64,000 nucleotides of DNA from an uncultured Pelagibacteraceae bacterium (GTDB lineage: Bacteria > Pseudomonadota > Alphaproteobacteria > Pelagibacterales > Pelagibacteraceae): contig CACIDF010000003.1 in the NCBI GenBank assembly GCA_902585365.1, positions 1 through 64,000 of the forward strand, given 5' to 3'. The stretch's first letter is position 1. The number at the start of each line of letters is the position of its first letter. The position numbers were made by a program, and so were the translations under genes. Below, in pieces: positions 40,922 to 52,156 of the stretch. Below the pieces are notes generated by a model. The model was given only the letters and a program-made list of their open reading frames with translations, was not told where the DNA came from and ran no database searches.

Positions 40922-41016
40922 TGGCGGAAGGAGAGGGATTCGAACCCTCGGTACACCTTTTCAAGCGTACGGCGGTTTAGCAAACCGCTGGTTTAAACCA
41001 GCTCACCCATCCTTCC
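40922..41016 (-). tRNA. tRNA-Ser (GCT)
   Basis: Minus strand GGAAGGATGGGTGAGCTGGTTTAAACCAGCGGTTTGCTAAACCGCCGTACGC...GGTTCGAATCCCTCTCCTTCCGCCA; long variable arm, GCT anticodon, CCA. Confidence 0.97.
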
Positions 41017-41079
41017 CTATCTACCTGTGTAACTTGAAATCATTGAATATTCAATATTTATGAAGTAATTTTGTTCAAA

Positions 41080-42333
41080 ATGAAAAATAAATATTCAATA
41101 TTTTCGCTAATAAAAAATGCTTTTAATGGGCATGAAAACTGGCAAAGAGCTTGGAGAGATCCAGAACCAAAAAAAGAATACGACACAGTTATAATTGGTG
41201 GTGGAGGTCATGGACTTGCAACTGCATATTATTTAGCCAAGAAACACAAAATGACTAATGTTGCAGTAGTCGAGAAAGGATGGATCGGTGGAGGAAATAC
41301 TGGAAGAAACACAACAATAATTAGATCTAATTATTTATGGGACGCCAGTGCTGGACTTTACGATCATGCGCTTAAAATTTGGGAAGGATTATCTCAAGAA
41401 TTAAATTACAATGTTATGTTTAGTCAAAGAGGTGTTATGAATCTTGCGCATAATCTTCAAGATGTCAGAGATTTAAAAAGAAGGACACATGCAAATAGAT
41501 TAAATGGTATTGATGCTGTCTGGTTGAATACAGAGGAAGTTAAAAAATTTTGCCCAATTATTAATACATCTCCAAACATTAGATATCCTGTATTAGGAGG
41601 AACTTTACAAAGAAGAGCTGGTACAGCAAGACATGATGCTGTTGCTTGGGGTTATGCTCGTGGTGCAGATGAAATGGGAGTGGATATTATACAAAATTGT
41701 GAAGTTAAAGGTATTAAAAGAAACGGTAATACAGTTGAGGGCATAGAAACAACAAAAGGTTTTATAAAAACAAAAAAAATTGGCGTTGTCGCTGCAGGAC
41801 ATTCTAGTGTTATAGCAAATATGGCGGGTATAAGATTACCATTAGAAAGTAAACCTCTTCAAGCATTAGTTTCTGAACCAGTTAAACCAATAATTGATAC
41901 GGTCGTAATGTCAAATGCTGTACATGCTTATGTAAGTCAATCAGATAAAGGTGAACTTGTAATTGGAGCAGGTACAGACTCGTATGTTTCTTACACCCAA
42001 AAAGGTAGTCATAATATTGTTGAGGAAACTTTAAGAGCAATATTAGAACTATACCCAATATTTAGTAGAATGAAAATGTTAAGACAATGGGGAGGTATTG
42101 TAGATATTTGTCCAGATGCAAGTCCTATAATTAGTAAAACTCAAGTTAAAGGTTTATATTTTAATTGTGGTTGGGGTACTGGTGGTTTTAAAGCTACACC
42201 TGGTTCTGGAGATTTATTCGCACACACTATAGCTAATGATGAACCACATAAATTAAATGCTGCTTTTAACTTAAATAGATTTGTTAGCGGTGATCTAGTT
42301 GATGAACACGGTGCTGCAGCAGTAGCACACTAA
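41080..42333 (+). CDS. soxB: Sarcosine oxidase subunit beta
   Basis: '[23 protein letters not shown]', '[24 protein letters not shown]'; first in a B-D-A-G operon. Confidence 0.95.
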   Translation: MKNKYSIFSLIKNAFNGHENWQRAWRDPEPKKEYDTVIIGGGGHGLATAYYLAKKHKMTNVAVVEKGWIGGGNTGRNTTIIRSNYLWDASAGLYDHALKIWEGLSQELNYNVMFSQRGVMNLAHNLQDVRDLKRRTHANRLNGIDAVWLNTEEVKKFCPIINTSPNIRYPVLGGTLQRRAGTARHDAVAWGYARGADEMGVDIIQNCEVKGIKRNGNTVEGIETTKGFIKTKKIGVVAAGHSSVIANMAGIRLPLESKPLQALVSEPVKPIIDTVVMSNAVHAYVSQSDKGELVIGAGTDSYVSYTQKGSHNIVEETLRAILELYPIFSRMKMLRQWGGIVDICPDASPIISKTQVKGLYFNCGWGTGGFKATPGSGDLFAHTIANDEPHKLNAAFNLNRFVSGDLVDEHGAAAVAH

Positions 42334-42608
42334 TGTTTATAATTAATTGTCCGTATTGTGGTGAAAGAGATCAAACAGAATTTTCTTGTGGAGGCGAAGC
42401 TCATATTGAAAGACCAAAACAACCTACAGAATTAAGTGACGATCAATGGGCTGAATATCTTTTTATGAGAAAAAACATAAAAGGTATTCAATTTGAAAGA
42501 TGGAACCATATTCATGGATGCAGAAAATGGTTCAATGTTGTTAGAGATACTTCAAATGATAAGATACATGCAGTTTATAAAATGGGAGAAAGACCACCCG
42601 TAAAATAA
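42333..42608 (+). CDS. soxD: Sarcosine oxidase subunit delta
   Basis: 'INCPYCGERDQTEFSCGGEAHIERP...WNHIHGCRKWFNVVRDT' zinc-binding delta subunit. Confidence 0.96.
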   Translation: MFIINCPYCGERDQTEFSCGGEAHIERPKQPTELSDDQWAEYLFMRKNIKGIQFERWNHIHGCRKWFNVVRDTSNDKIHAVYKMGERPPVK

Positions 42609-42610
42609 TT

Positions 42611-45600
42611 ATGAGTAACAACTTAAGAATTAATAAAAACAATTTTATAGATCATACTGTTAGAATTTCCTTCAAGTTTAATGGTAAAAAGCTTTTTGGT
42701 TACAAAGGTGATACATTAGCCTCTGCTTTATTGGCAAATAATATTCATTTAGTGGGAAGAAGTTTTAAATACCATAGGCCTAGAGGAATAATGACTTGTG
42801 GTTCTGAAGAACCTAATGCAATCGTTCAAGTTGGAAATGATCCTGCATTAACTGATCCAAATGTGAGAGCTACTGAAATTGAATTATATGAAGGTTTAGA
42901 AGCATTTAGCCAAAACTGTTGGCCAAGTGTAAATTTTGATATAGGGGGTATAAATAATTTACTATCCCCTCTTCTACCTGCAGGATTTTATTATAAAACT
43001 TTTATGTGGCCTGCAAGTTTTTGGGAAAAATATGAATTTTTTATTAGACATTCAGCTGGATTGGGTAAATCTCCAACTAAACCTGATCAAGATTTATATG
43101 ATCATCAATATGTGCATTGTGATGTTTTGGTAATTGGTGGTGGTATCTCTGGTATATTATCAGCCAAATTATCAGCAGAAAAAGGTCTTAATACAATGCT
43201 AATAGATGATAAAAATTATCTCGGGGGTTCTACAATATATCAAGATGATGATATTTTTAGAATAGATAATGAAACTTCAAATGTATGGTTAAAAAATCAA
43301 ATAGAGGAATTAAAAAAAAAACCAAACCTAACAATTAAAAATAGAACAAGCGTTGCTGCTTTTCACGGTTATAATTATCTTTTGGCAAGAGAAAATTTAA
43401 CTGATCATTTAAGTGGTAATGAAAGAAAAGAAAAAATTAGACAAAGATTGTTAAAAATAAGAGCTAAAAAAGTTGTAATAGCAACTGGTGCTATTGAAAG
43501 ACCATTAATTTTTAGTAACAATGATAGACCAGGAATAATTTTATCATCATCTATAAAAAAATATATTGATTATTATGGTGTAAAAACAGGAGAAAGTATT
43601 TCATTATTTACCAACAATGATAGTGCTTATGAAACAGCAATTTCATTAAATAAAAGTGGAGTAAAAGTCAAAGTAATTATAGATATTAGAGAAAATTCTA
43701 ACTCAATACTTTCACAAAAAATAGAAAAAACAGGAATAAAAATATTAAGAGGATATACAATAACTAATACTGATGGATACAAGAGAATTAATTCTATCGA
43801 AGTTATGAAGTTATCAAAAGATGGTGGAAGCGTTGTTGGTAACAAAATTACTTATAAATGTGATTGTTTAGGAATTTCAGGTGGTTGGACACCGATGGTA
43901 CATTTGTTTACTCAATCAGGTGGAAAATTAAAATTTAGGAATAATGATAATGTTTTTATACCTGATGAAAATAAAACGCCATCAGAACAAATTAGTGTGG
44001 GGTCGTCAAATGGAGACTTTGAATTAGATGATGTTATAAATAATACTGTCAAAAATATTAAAATTTTTCTTGGCTTAGATAAAAATAATTATGAAAATTT
44101 AGATATTAAATGTTCAAAAGAAAAACAAAAAAGAAATATATGGTTATTACCTTCAAATAAGCCTATATCTAAAACAAAGCCATTCTTAGATTTCCAAAAT
44201 GACTCAACTGCTAAAGATGTAAAACTAGCTTTGAGAGAAGGTTTTAAATCAATAGAGCATGTAAAAAGATATACGACAACTGGTATGGGAACTGATCAAG
44301 GTAAATTATCAAATATGCATGCACTCGGTATAATTGCTGATACAACTGGTACAAATATGGGAGAGCTAGGTACAACCACCTTTAGACCGCCTTATACACC
44401 TTTAACATTTGGAGCAATAGTAGGAAGAAATGTTGGTGAATTTTTTGATCATACAAGAAGAACAGCTATTCATGATTGGCATGTGGAAAATAAAGCAGAA
44501 TTTGAAAATGTTGGACAGTGGAAAAGACCTTGGTATTTTCCTAAGAATGGAGAAACTATGTATCAAGCTGTTCAAAGAGAGAGTAAAGCTGCAAGAGAAA
44601 GTGCTGGAATACTTGATGCCTCTACTTTGGGAAAAATTGATATACAAGGTGAGGATGCGTCTGAATTTTTAAATAGAGTTTATACAAATGCATGGTCAAA
44701 ACTTTCTATTGGTAAATGTAGATATGGTTTAATGCTAAATGAAGATGGTATGGTTTATGATGATGGTGTTACTACAAGACTTGGAGAAAATCATTATATA
44801 ATGACGACCACAACTGGTGGTGCGGCCAATGTTTTGTCAAAACTTGAAGATTATTTACAAACAGAATGGCCAGAGTTAAATGTATATTTAACTACTGTTA
44901 CAGATCAATATTCAACAATGAGTATTTGTGGACCAAATTCTAAAAAGATTATTAAAAAAATAATACCAAGTTTAGATCTATCGGATGAAAGTTTTCCGCA
45001 CATGTCTTTTAAAAATTCAAAAATAGATAATGTTAATTGTCGTATTATGAGAATAAGTTTTACTGGGGAGCACAGTTACGAAATTAATGTTCAATCTAAT
45101 TACGCTAAAGATGTTTGGGAAAGATGTATAGAGGCAGGTAAAGAATTTAATATTACACCATATGGAACTGAAACTATGCATTTACTGAGGGCTGAAAAAG
45201 GTTTCATAATTACTGGTCAAGATACTGATGGAACATTAACACCTTCAGATCTTCAAATGGACTGGATTATTGGAAAAAAGAAATATGATTTTATAGGTAA
45301 AAGATCATTATACAGGAGTGATACGATAAGAGAAGATAGAAAACAATTAGTTGGATTATTAACAGATGATCCAAAGGAAGTTTTAGAAGAAGGAGCTCAA
45401 CTTGTTGAAAGCTTAGAAAAGCCAATTGATATGTTGGGTCATGTTACCTCTAGTTATTTTAGTCCAAATCTCAATAAATCTATTGCCTTAGCTATAGTAA
45501 GAAGTGGAAAAAAATTAAAAGGTAAAAAATTAATAGTTCCTATGGAAAATAAAAATATCAATGTAACTATTACAGACACTGTTTTTTATGATAAGGAAAA

Positions 45601-45619
45601 TAAAAGATTAAATGCTTAA
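42611..45619 (+). CDS. soxA: Sarcosine oxidase subunit alpha
   Basis: 1002 aa: 'GRSFKYHRPRGIMTCGSEEPNAIV', 'DVLVIGGGISGILSA', C-terminal GcvT/aminomethyltransferase domain. Confidence 0.96.
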   Translation: MSNNLRINKNNFIDHTVRISFKFNGKKLFGYKGDTLASALLANNIHLVGRSFKYHRPRGIMTCGSEEPNAIVQVGNDPALTDPNVRATEIELYEGLEAFSQNCWPSVNFDIGGINNLLSPLLPAGFYYKTFMWPASFWEKYEFFIRHSAGLGKSPTKPDQDLYDHQYVHCDVLVIGGGISGILSAKLSAEKGLNTMLIDDKNYLGGSTIYQDDDIFRIDNETSNVWLKNQIEELKKKPNLTIKNRTSVAAFHGYNYLLARENLTDHLSGNERKEKIRQRLLKIRAKKVVIATGAIERPLIFSNNDRPGIILSSSIKKYIDYYGVKTGESISLFTNNDSAYETAISLNKSGVKVKVIIDIRENSNSILSQKIEKTGIKILRGYTITNTDGYKRINSIEVMKLSKDGGSVVGNKITYKCDCLGISGGWTPMVHLFTQSGGKLKFRNNDNVFIPDENKTPSEQISVGSSNGDFELDDVINNTVKNIKIFLGLDKNNYENLDIKCSKEKQKRNIWLLPSNKPISKTKPFLDFQNDSTAKDVKLALREGFKSIEHVKRYTTTGMGTDQGKLSNMHALGIIADTTGTNMGELGTTTFRPPYTPLTFGAIVGRNVGEFFDHTRRTAIHDWHVENKAEFENVGQWKRPWYFPKNGETMYQAVQRESKAARESAGILDASTLGKIDIQGEDASEFLNRVYTNAWSKLSIGKCRYGLMLNEDGMVYDDGVTTRLGENHYIMTTTTGGAANVLSKLEDYLQTEWPELNVYLTTVTDQYSTMSICGPNSKKIIKKIIPSLDLSDESFPHMSFKNSKIDNVNCRIMRISFTGEHSYEINVQSNYAKDVWERCIEAGKEFNITPYGTETMHLLRAEKGFIITGQDTDGTLTPSDLQMDWIIGKKKYDFIGKRSLYRSDTIREDRKQLVGLLTDDPKEVLEEGAQLVESLEKPIDMLGHVTSSYFSPNLNKSIALAIVRSGKKLKGKKLIVPMENKNINVTITDTVFYDKENKRLNA

Positions 45620-46175
45620 TTTTAATTCACCAATTAAAGAAGAAAAAAAATTCAATGATCTAAATATTATTGAAGTTGAACCTACAATTAAAATTAACCT
45701 TAGAAGTAACAAAAGAGAATTCTCTACAAAAATTGGAAAAATATTATCAATTTTACCACCAAATGAAGCGAATACTTCGTCTGGTAACGAAAAATTTAAT
45801 TTATTATGGTTGAGTCCAGATGAATGGTTAATTTACTCTAATGATAAAAAAATGACTTTAGATGATCAAATAAATTTAGAAGATAAATTATTTAATGAAA
45901 TTTCAAAATTAAATCAAGGAGCTGTAACAAATGTTTCCGATCACTGGATAATGATTAATTTAAAAGGAAATAAAGTGTACGATTTATTGTCTAAAAGTTG
46001 CCCTTATAATTTTAATGATTATAAAAAGAAAAAAGGATCTGTTGCTCAAACAATTGTTAATCACATAGATGTAATCCTACACAACAAAGAGGATAACAAC
46101 ATTAATCTATTTGTCAGAAGGTCATTTTCAGAAGATTTATGGCTCTGGTTGAATGATAGTGCTAGATTCATCTGA
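45612..46175 (+). CDS. soxG: Sarcosine oxidase subunit gamma
   Basis: Position directly after soxA; 'LLWLSPDEWLIYS' and 'FVRRSFSEDLWLWL'. Confidence 0.88.
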   Translation: MLNFNSPIKEEKKFNDLNIIEVEPTIKINLRSNKREFSTKIGKILSILPPNEANTSSGNEKFNLLWLSPDEWLIYSNDKKMTLDDQINLEDKLFNEISKLNQGAVTNVSDHWIMINLKGNKVYDLLSKSCPYNFNDYKKKKGSVAQTIVNHIDVILHNKEDNNINLFVRRSFSEDLWLWLNDSARFI

Positions 46176-46235
46176 TTATTTATGTGCGTCAAGGTTAACC
46201 TGGAAATCTTTGCTTATTTTAAGTACTAACTAAAT

Positions 46236-47000
46236 ATGAAAAAAATCATAATATTTATATTTAGTTTATTCTTTGCATTACCCTCTTATTCATCAAGTCT
46301 TGATAAAATTTTGTCCTCTGGTGAGCTAAGAGTTGGAACAACTGGAGATTGGGATCCTATGACAATTAAAGATCCTGCAACTAATAAATATAGAGGTTTT
46401 GATATAGATGTCATGAATGAATTAGCAAAAGATATGGGTGTAACAATTAAATTTGTGCCTGCTGAGTGGAAGACTATAGTATCTGGTATTACTTCAGGAA
46501 GATATGATATCTCAACAAGTGTTACTAAAACACCTAAAAGAGCAGAAGTTGCAGGCTTTACTAACACCTACTATAAATATGGAACAGTGCCCCTTGTTCT
46601 TAAGAAAAATTTAAAAAAATTCCCAACTTGGGACTCTTTAAATGATAGTAAAGTAACGATTGCAACTACACTTGGAACTTCACAGGAAGAAAAAGCAAAA
46701 GAATTTTTTCCAAAATCAAAACTAAATTCCGTTGAAGCACCTGCAAGAGATTTTCAAGAAGTTTTAGCCGGTAGAGCAGATGGAAATATAACCAGCTCAA
46801 CAGAGGCTAATAAATTAGTCATCAAATATCCTCAATTGGCAATTGTTCCAGATGGAGAAAAAAATCCTGCATTTTTAGCAATGATGGTTGGTAAAGGTGA
46901 TGATAAATGGAAAAATTACGTTAATGAATGGATAAATAATAAAAAATCGTCTGGTTTTTTTACAGAACTTTTAGCAAAATATAATCTAAAGAGCTTATAA
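46236..47000 (+). CDS. ABC transporter periplasmic substrate-binding protein (family 3, amino-acid type)
   Basis: Signal peptide; '[43 protein letters not shown]'. Confidence 0.9.
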   Translation: MKKIIIFIFSLFFALPSYSSSLDKILSSGELRVGTTGDWDPMTIKDPATNKYRGFDIDVMNELAKDMGVTIKFVPAEWKTIVSGITSGRYDISTSVTKTPKRAEVAGFTNTYYKYGTVPLVLKKNLKKFPTWDSLNDSKVTIATTLGTSQEEKAKEFFPKSKLNSVEAPARDFQEVLAGRADGNITSSTEANKLVIKYPQLAIVPDGEKNPAFLAMMVGKGDDKWKNYVNEWINNKKSSGFFTELLAKYNLKSL

Positions 47001-47040
47001 TAAATTAGATATTAACATTTAATACTTTATAAATATATGT

Positions 47041-47778
47041 GTGAAAAATATTATTTTTCTATTATTTATATTATTATTTCTTAATTCTTGTTCAAAACAA
47101 GAGTTAGACTGGTTAATTTTATCTCCAAATAATGTAGATGGATTAACAAACATTAAATTTCTCATAAGTGGATTTACAACAACAATATACATATCCCTAG
47201 TTTCAATATTTATCTCAATAATTCTAGGTCTAATAATTGCAATTCCATCATTAGCAAAAAATAAATTTCTTACATATATAAATATTGGCTATGTAGAAAT
47301 CGTTAGAGCGATACCATTATTAGTTTTAATCTTATGGATTTATTATGGTTTACCAATAATGACAGGAATAAGTTTTAGTCCATTTGTGTCTGGTATTATA
47401 GCCTTGTCAATAAGTGAAAGTGCTTTTCAAGCTGAAATATTTAGAGCTGGAATAAATTCAATTAAAAAATCCCAATGGGAAGCTGGTAGCTCTCTTGGGT
47501 TCTCTTTTTTTAAAAAATTAAGACTCATAATATTGCCCCAAGCTATTAAAAATATACTTCCTGCTATTGGTAATCAATTTGTATATGTTTTAAAAATGTC
47601 TTCTCTTGTTTCAATTATAGGAATTGGTGATTTAACAAGAAAAGCAAATGAGCTTGTTGTTACAACCTATAGACCGTTGGAAATTTATACTTTTTTAATA
47701 TTTGAATATCTAATTTTAATTTTAGTAGTTTCTTATTTTGTAAGAAAATTCGAAAAAAAGTTAGCAAAGTCTAACTAG
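47041..47778 (+). CDS. Amino-acid ABC transporter permease (HisM/GlnP type)
   Basis: 'GFTTTIYISLVSIFISIILG', 'EIVRAIPLLVLILWIYYG', 'SSLGFSFFKKLRLIILPQAIKNILPAIGNQF'; GTG start. Confidence 0.92.
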   Translation: MKNIIFLLFILLFLNSCSKQELDWLILSPNNVDGLTNIKFLISGFTTTIYISLVSIFISIILGLIIAIPSLAKNKFLTYINIGYVEIVRAIPLLVLILWIYYGLPIMTGISFSPFVSGIIALSISESAFQAEIFRAGINSIKKSQWEAGSSLGFSFFKKLRLIILPQAIKNILPAIGNQFVYVLKMSSLVSIIGIGDLTRKANELVVTTYRPLEIYTFLIFEYLILILVVSYFVRKFEKKLAKSN

Positions 47779-49126
47779 TTTTTTTAAATACTGAATTAAA
47801 AAAAGACCCTATAAAGATTAATATGCAAAATCCCATAAACCAATTAGTGAATAATAAAGTATAGAAAATATCTTCATATGACCCATCTTTAATATTTATT
47901 ACATACCATAAACATAAAAATGGTAGAGCCGTTAATCTTAAGATACCAAGATATAAACTATATATTGGTTTTTTTACTGATTGAAATAAGGCTGTTGTTA
48001 TAAAGAAAGTAGGATAAATCGGACCTATTAAAGCTGCAATTTTTAAATAAATTGTACCATAACTAATTGTATTCAAATCTTCTGTGAATAAACTTATGAG
48101 GAATGATGCATTAAAATAAATTATGATACCTGCTAATGTCATAAAAGAACAACCAAATTTGAGAGCTTTTAAATATAATTCTCTAATTCGCTCATAATTT
48201 TTAGCTCCAAAATTTTGACTTGAGATAGAAAGTACAGCTGTATTTAATCCAATAACTGGTAATAAAAAGACTTGTTCAATTCTTAAAGCAGTGCCATAAC
48301 CAGCTGCAGCCAGATCACCAAATTTTCCTACAAAATATAAAACATTAAACAAACCGACACCAATTAAAAGCATACTAAACATAACTGGAACAGATTGAAA
48401 TATTAGGTTTTTAAAGTAAAAAATTTTTGGTTTAAAGCATTCAAAAAATAGATACTTTTTTAATTTACAACAATAAACTTTGTAAATTAAATAAGTTGCA
48501 CCTAAAAATTGACATATAACTGTTGCAATAGCAATTCCAGAAATACCGAAGGCAGGTATAAAACCATATCCAAATATGAATATAGGATTTAAGATTATGT
48601 TTAAAAAAAAGGTAAAAACTAAAACATTTCTGTAACTCTTTGTATCTCCTTGAGCATTTAGGGTGCCATTTAAAGATGTTTGTATTAAAACTAAAACAGT
48701 GCAGTAAAATATTATATCAAGATACTCTCTTGTTAATAAAATATTTTCTAAACTAGATCCCATTAGTCCCAATAAAAAATCTGAAATATTTAAACCAACA
48801 TAGGTAACTAAGAGTGAAACGAAAACAGCATATAGAAAAGATTGGCCAACAAAAATTGATGCTCTTTTTTCATTCTTTTCACCAATTGAATTTCCGATTA
48901 AGGTATTTGTAGCAGCACCTACTCCAACACCAATTGCAATTATTATAAAATATATTGGAAAAGATTTTGCCAATGCACTAAGGGCTTCAGGTGATATTTT
49001 ACCAGCGAAATAAGTATCAACTAAATTATAAAAAGTTTGAAATAATGATCCTATACTAGCAGGAATTGTTACTTTTCTTAATAACGGCCAAATGGGATCT
49101 CTTAATAAATTAATTTTTTTGTACAT
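47771..49126 (-). CDS. MATE family efflux transporter
   Basis: 'ATIPASIGSLFQTFYNLVDTYFAGKISPEALSALA'-like N-terminus, 12 TM pattern with internal duplication. Confidence 0.92.
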   Translation of the reverse strand: MYKKINLLRDPIWPLLRKVTIPASIGSLFQTFYNLVDTYFAGKISPEALSALAKSFPIYFIIIAIGVGVGAATNTLIGNSIGEKNEKRASIFVGQSFLYAVFVSLLVTYVGLNISDFLLGLMGSSLENILLTREYLDIIFYCTVLVLIQTSLNGTLNAQGDTKSYRNVLVFTFFLNIILNPIFIFGYGFIPAFGISGIAIATVICQFLGATYLIYKVYCCKLKKYLFFECFKPKIFYFKNLIFQSVPVMFSMLLIGVGLFNVLYFVGKFGDLAAAGYGTALRIEQVFLLPVIGLNTAVLSISSQNFGAKNYERIRELYLKALKFGCSFMTLAGIIIYFNASFLISLFTEDLNTISYGTIYLKIAALIGPIYPTFFITTALFQSVKKPIYSLYLGILRLTALPFLCLWYVINIKDGSYEDIFYTLLFTNWFMGFCILIFIGSFFNSVFKKTS

Positions 49127-49132
49127 ATTATT

Positions 49133-50032
49133 TTATTTTTCAATTTTATAAAAATAATTTTGACCTTTCTTTTTAGATAGATTGATTTGTTTTTGTCTCA
49201 TACGAAATCTTTGTTTTTGTTTATCAGTTAATTTATGAAAACAATTAGAACAGCTAACTCCTTCCTCATATTGCTTGTTATTTTTTTCTAATCTCGTAAT
49301 AGGTTCTCTACAACCAGCGCAAATTTTTAAATTTCCAGGTTTTAGGCCATGTTTTACCGATACTCTATTGTCAAAAACAAAACAATCACCTTTCCATAAA
49401 CTTTTTTTTTTATCAATTTTATTTAAATAATTGATGATACCTCCACTTAATTGATAAACATTTTTAAAACCTTTATTTCTCAAATAAAAACTTGCCTTTT
49501 CACATCTAATACCACCGGTACAAAACATACCTATGTTATTATTTTTTTTTAATGATTTAAAATATTTTGGAAAGTCTCTAAAATTATTCAGTTTTGGATT
49601 TATTGATCCTTTAAATGTACCAACTCTAAATTCAAAACTTTTTCTTGTATCAATAATGACAGTGTTTTTTTTTTTAATAAAATTATTCCAATTTTCAGGA
49701 TCAATTTGATTATTAATAATTCTTTTTTCTAATTTAATACCAATAGGAACAAGTTCTTTTTTAATTTTAATTTTACCTTTGTGAAAAGCTTGATATTTAT
49801 AATGTGATAAATTTTCGCTATCAAAGTTCTTTAAATTTAAAATCATTTTTATATTTTTTTTAATTGTAATATATCTATCAATTTTAAAGCTTATTGTTCC
49901 ATTTACACCTTCGGGGGATAATATTATAGTCCCTCTAAAATTTTCTTGTTTTAGGTAATTATCAAGTAATTTCTTTTTCTTTTTAAGATTTGTAATCTTT
50001 TTAAATTTGTAAAAACCAAAAATATTATACAT
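49133..50032 (-). CDS. trhO: Rhodanese-domain tRNA uridine hydroxylase (UPF0176/TrhO)
   Basis: 'FRGTIILSPEGVNGTISF', 'VIDTRKSFEFRVGTFKGSINP', 'MFCTGGIRCEKASFYL', C-terminal CxxC pairs. Confidence 0.92.
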   Translation of the reverse strand: MYNIFGFYKFKKITNLKKKKKLLDNYLKQENFRGTIILSPEGVNGTISFKIDRYITIKKNIKMILNLKNFDSENLSHYKYQAFHKGKIKIKKELVPIGIKLEKRIINNQIDPENWNNFIKKKNTVIIDTRKSFEFRVGTFKGSINPKLNNFRDFPKYFKSLKKNNNIGMFCTGGIRCEKASFYLRNKGFKNVYQLSGGIINYLNKIDKKKSLWKGDCFVFDNRVSVKHGLKPGNLKICAGCREPITRLEKNNKQYEEGVSCSNCFHKLTDKQKQRFRMRQKQINLSKKKGQNYFYKIEK

Positions 50033-50688
50033 TATAATTTTCTACAAATTGATAAACCATCGCCAATTGGTAGAATGATATTTTCTACTCTATTGTCTTT
50101 ATCGATATGTGAATTAAATTCTCTAATTTTAATTGTAAGATTGTCATTTTTATTTTTATCTATAACGTCACCGTACCATAAAACATTATCTGTTATAATT
50201 ATCCCTGATTTTTTTAACATTTTTAAAGATTTTTCAAAATAATTTATATAATTTTCCTTATCAGCATCAATAAATACTAAGTCAAAAACCTCTTTGCTTT
50301 TAAGAAGCTCGTCTAGACCGTCACTGGCATTTTTAACTAAAAGATTTATTTTGTTTTCAAGATCAGCTTTAATAAAAAAATTTTTAGCTATTTCAGAAGT
50401 TTGTTTGTTTTTGTCTATAGCTATTAAATTTGAGTCATTATTCATAGCTAATCCCATTGTTAAAGCACTTAAACCTGTAAATGTTCCAATTTCTAAAATT
50501 TTTTTTGGATTATATAATTTTATTATTAGGTGTAATAGATGACATTGACTTAATGAAATTTGCATTTTTTTCTTTTCACCCAAAGTTTTGTTATATTGAA
50601 TAATCTCTCTTTGAATCGGATTTAGTTTATAAGAATGATTGTTTATATATTCCTCGAGTTCGTTTGTAATCTTAATGTTTGAACCCAT
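50032..50688 (-). CDS. O-methyltransferase (CCoAOMT-like)
   Basis: 'ILEIGTFTGLSALTMGLAM', 'FDLVFIDADKENYINYFE', 'GIIITDNVLWYGDV'. Confidence 0.92.
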   Translation of the reverse strand: MGSNIKITNELEEYINNHSYKLNPIQREIIQYNKTLGEKKKMQISLSQCHLLHLIIKLYNPKKILEIGTFTGLSALTMGLAMNNDSNLIAIDKNKQTSEIAKNFFIKADLENKINLLVKNASDGLDELLKSKEVFDLVFIDADKENYINYFEKSLKMLKKSGIIITDNVLWYGDVIDKNKNDNLTIKIREFNSHIDKDNRVENIILPIGDGLSICRKL

Positions 50689-50689
50689 T

Positions 50690-52156
50690 TTAATTCAATT
50701 TTTTTTTCAAAATTTCATTAACAAGTTTTGGATTTGCTTTACCATTTGAATTTTTCATTACTTGACCAACAAAAAAACCAAATAATTTGTCTTTTCCTGA
50801 TTTATAAGCTTCAACATTTTTTGGGTTTTCAGAAATTACTTTATTAATTAAATTTTCCAATTCCTTAGGATCACTTTGTTGTTTTAAACCTTTTTCTTCT
50901 ACAATAGTTATTGGATCTTTATCTCCACGTCTCATTATTTCAAACACAGATTTAGCAATTTTGCCTGAAATGGTTCCATCTTTGATTAAATTAATTAATT
51001 TTGATAAATTTTTTGAGGAAATTGGACTTTCTGTTATTTCAATATTTTTTTCGTTTAATAATGCGAATAACTCTCCTGTTATCCAGTTTGTAGCTAATTT
51101 TACATCAGAGTTTTTTGAAACTTCTTCAAAATATTTTGATATTTCAATGTCTGACACTAGTATATTTGCTTCATAAGGTGATAGTTTAAATTTTTCAATA
51201 AATCTTTTCTTTTTTTCATCAGGAAGCTCAGGAATATCTTTTTTTATTTGATCTATATAATTATCATTTAATTCAAGTGGTAAAAGATCAGGATCAGGAA
51301 AATATCTATAATCATGTGCATCTTCTTTAGATCTCATAGATCTTGTTTCATTTTTTTTGGTATCAAATAATCTTGTTTCTTGATCAATAGAGCCACCCTC
51401 TTCAATTACGTCTACTTGACGATTAGCTTCGAAATCTATTGCCATTTGCATAAATTTTATAGAATTGACATTTTTAATTTCACATCTAGTGCCTAATTTT
51501 TTATCTCCTTTTTTTCGAACAGAAACGTTTACATCGGCTCTTAATGAACCCTCCTGCATATTACCATCGCAAGTTCCTAAATATCTCATTATAGATCTTA
51601 ATTTTTTAATATATGCATTTACTTCATCTAAAGATCTTAAATCAGGTTTGCTAACTATTTCCATTAAAGCTACGCCTGATCTATTTAAGTCAACTAATGT
51701 ATTTTGAGGATCTATATCATGGATACTTTTTCCTGCATCTTGCTCCAAATGAAGTCTTTCAATACCAATATTTTTTTCCCCGTTTGGCATATCTAATGTA
51801 ACAGATCCCTCACCAACAATTGGATTTTTATATTGAGAAATTTGATAACCTTGAGGCAAATCAGCATAAAAATAATTTTTTCGATCAAATATTGATCTTT
51901 TGTTAATCTTAGCTTTTAATCCAATACCTGTCTTAACAGCTTGTTTAATACAATGTTCGTTAATTACTGGCAACATTCCTGGAAATGCTGCATCGACCAA
52001 GCTAACTTGAGTGTTAGGTTCTGATCCAAATTTTGTTGATGAAGTTGAAAATAATTTAGACTTTGATAAGACCTGTGCATGAACTTCAAGACCAATAATA
52101 ACTTCATATTTGTTATCATTTCTTATTATTAGATATTCACCATTATTTTTACTCAC
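50690..52156 (-). CDS. gatB: Asp-tRNA(Asn)/Glu-tRNA(Gln) amidotransferase subunit B
   Basis: '[19 protein letters not shown]', '[24 protein letters not shown]', '[16 protein letters not shown]'. Confidence 0.98.
   Translation of the reverse strand: MSKNNGEYLIIRNDNKYEVIIGLEVHAQVLSKSKLFSTSSTKFGSEPNTQVSLVDAAFPGMLPVINEHCIKQAVKTGIGLKAKINKRSIFDRKNYFYADLPQGYQISQYKNPIVGEGSVTLDMPNGEKNIGIERLHLEQDAGKSIHDIDPQNTLVDLNRSGVALMEIVSKPDLRSLDEVNAYIKKLRSIMRYLGTCDGNMQEGSLRADVNVSVRKKGDKKLGTRCEIKNVNSIKFMQMAIDFEANRQVDVIEEGGSIDQETRLFDTKKNETRSMRSKEDAHDYRYFPDPDLLPLELNDNYIDQIKKDIPELPDEKKKRFIEKFKLSPYEANILVSDIEISKYFEEVSKNSDVKLATNWITGELFALLNEKNIEITESPISSKNLSKLINLIKDGTISGKIAKSVFEIMRRGDKDPITIVEEKGLKQQSDPKELENLINKVISENPKNVEAYKSGKDKLFGFFVGQVMKNSNGKANPKLVNEILKKKLN

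Noticed and set aside
45612-45619. soxA/soxG overlap and other 1-8 nt overlaps
   Set aside because: Ordinary translational coupling in a compact genome.
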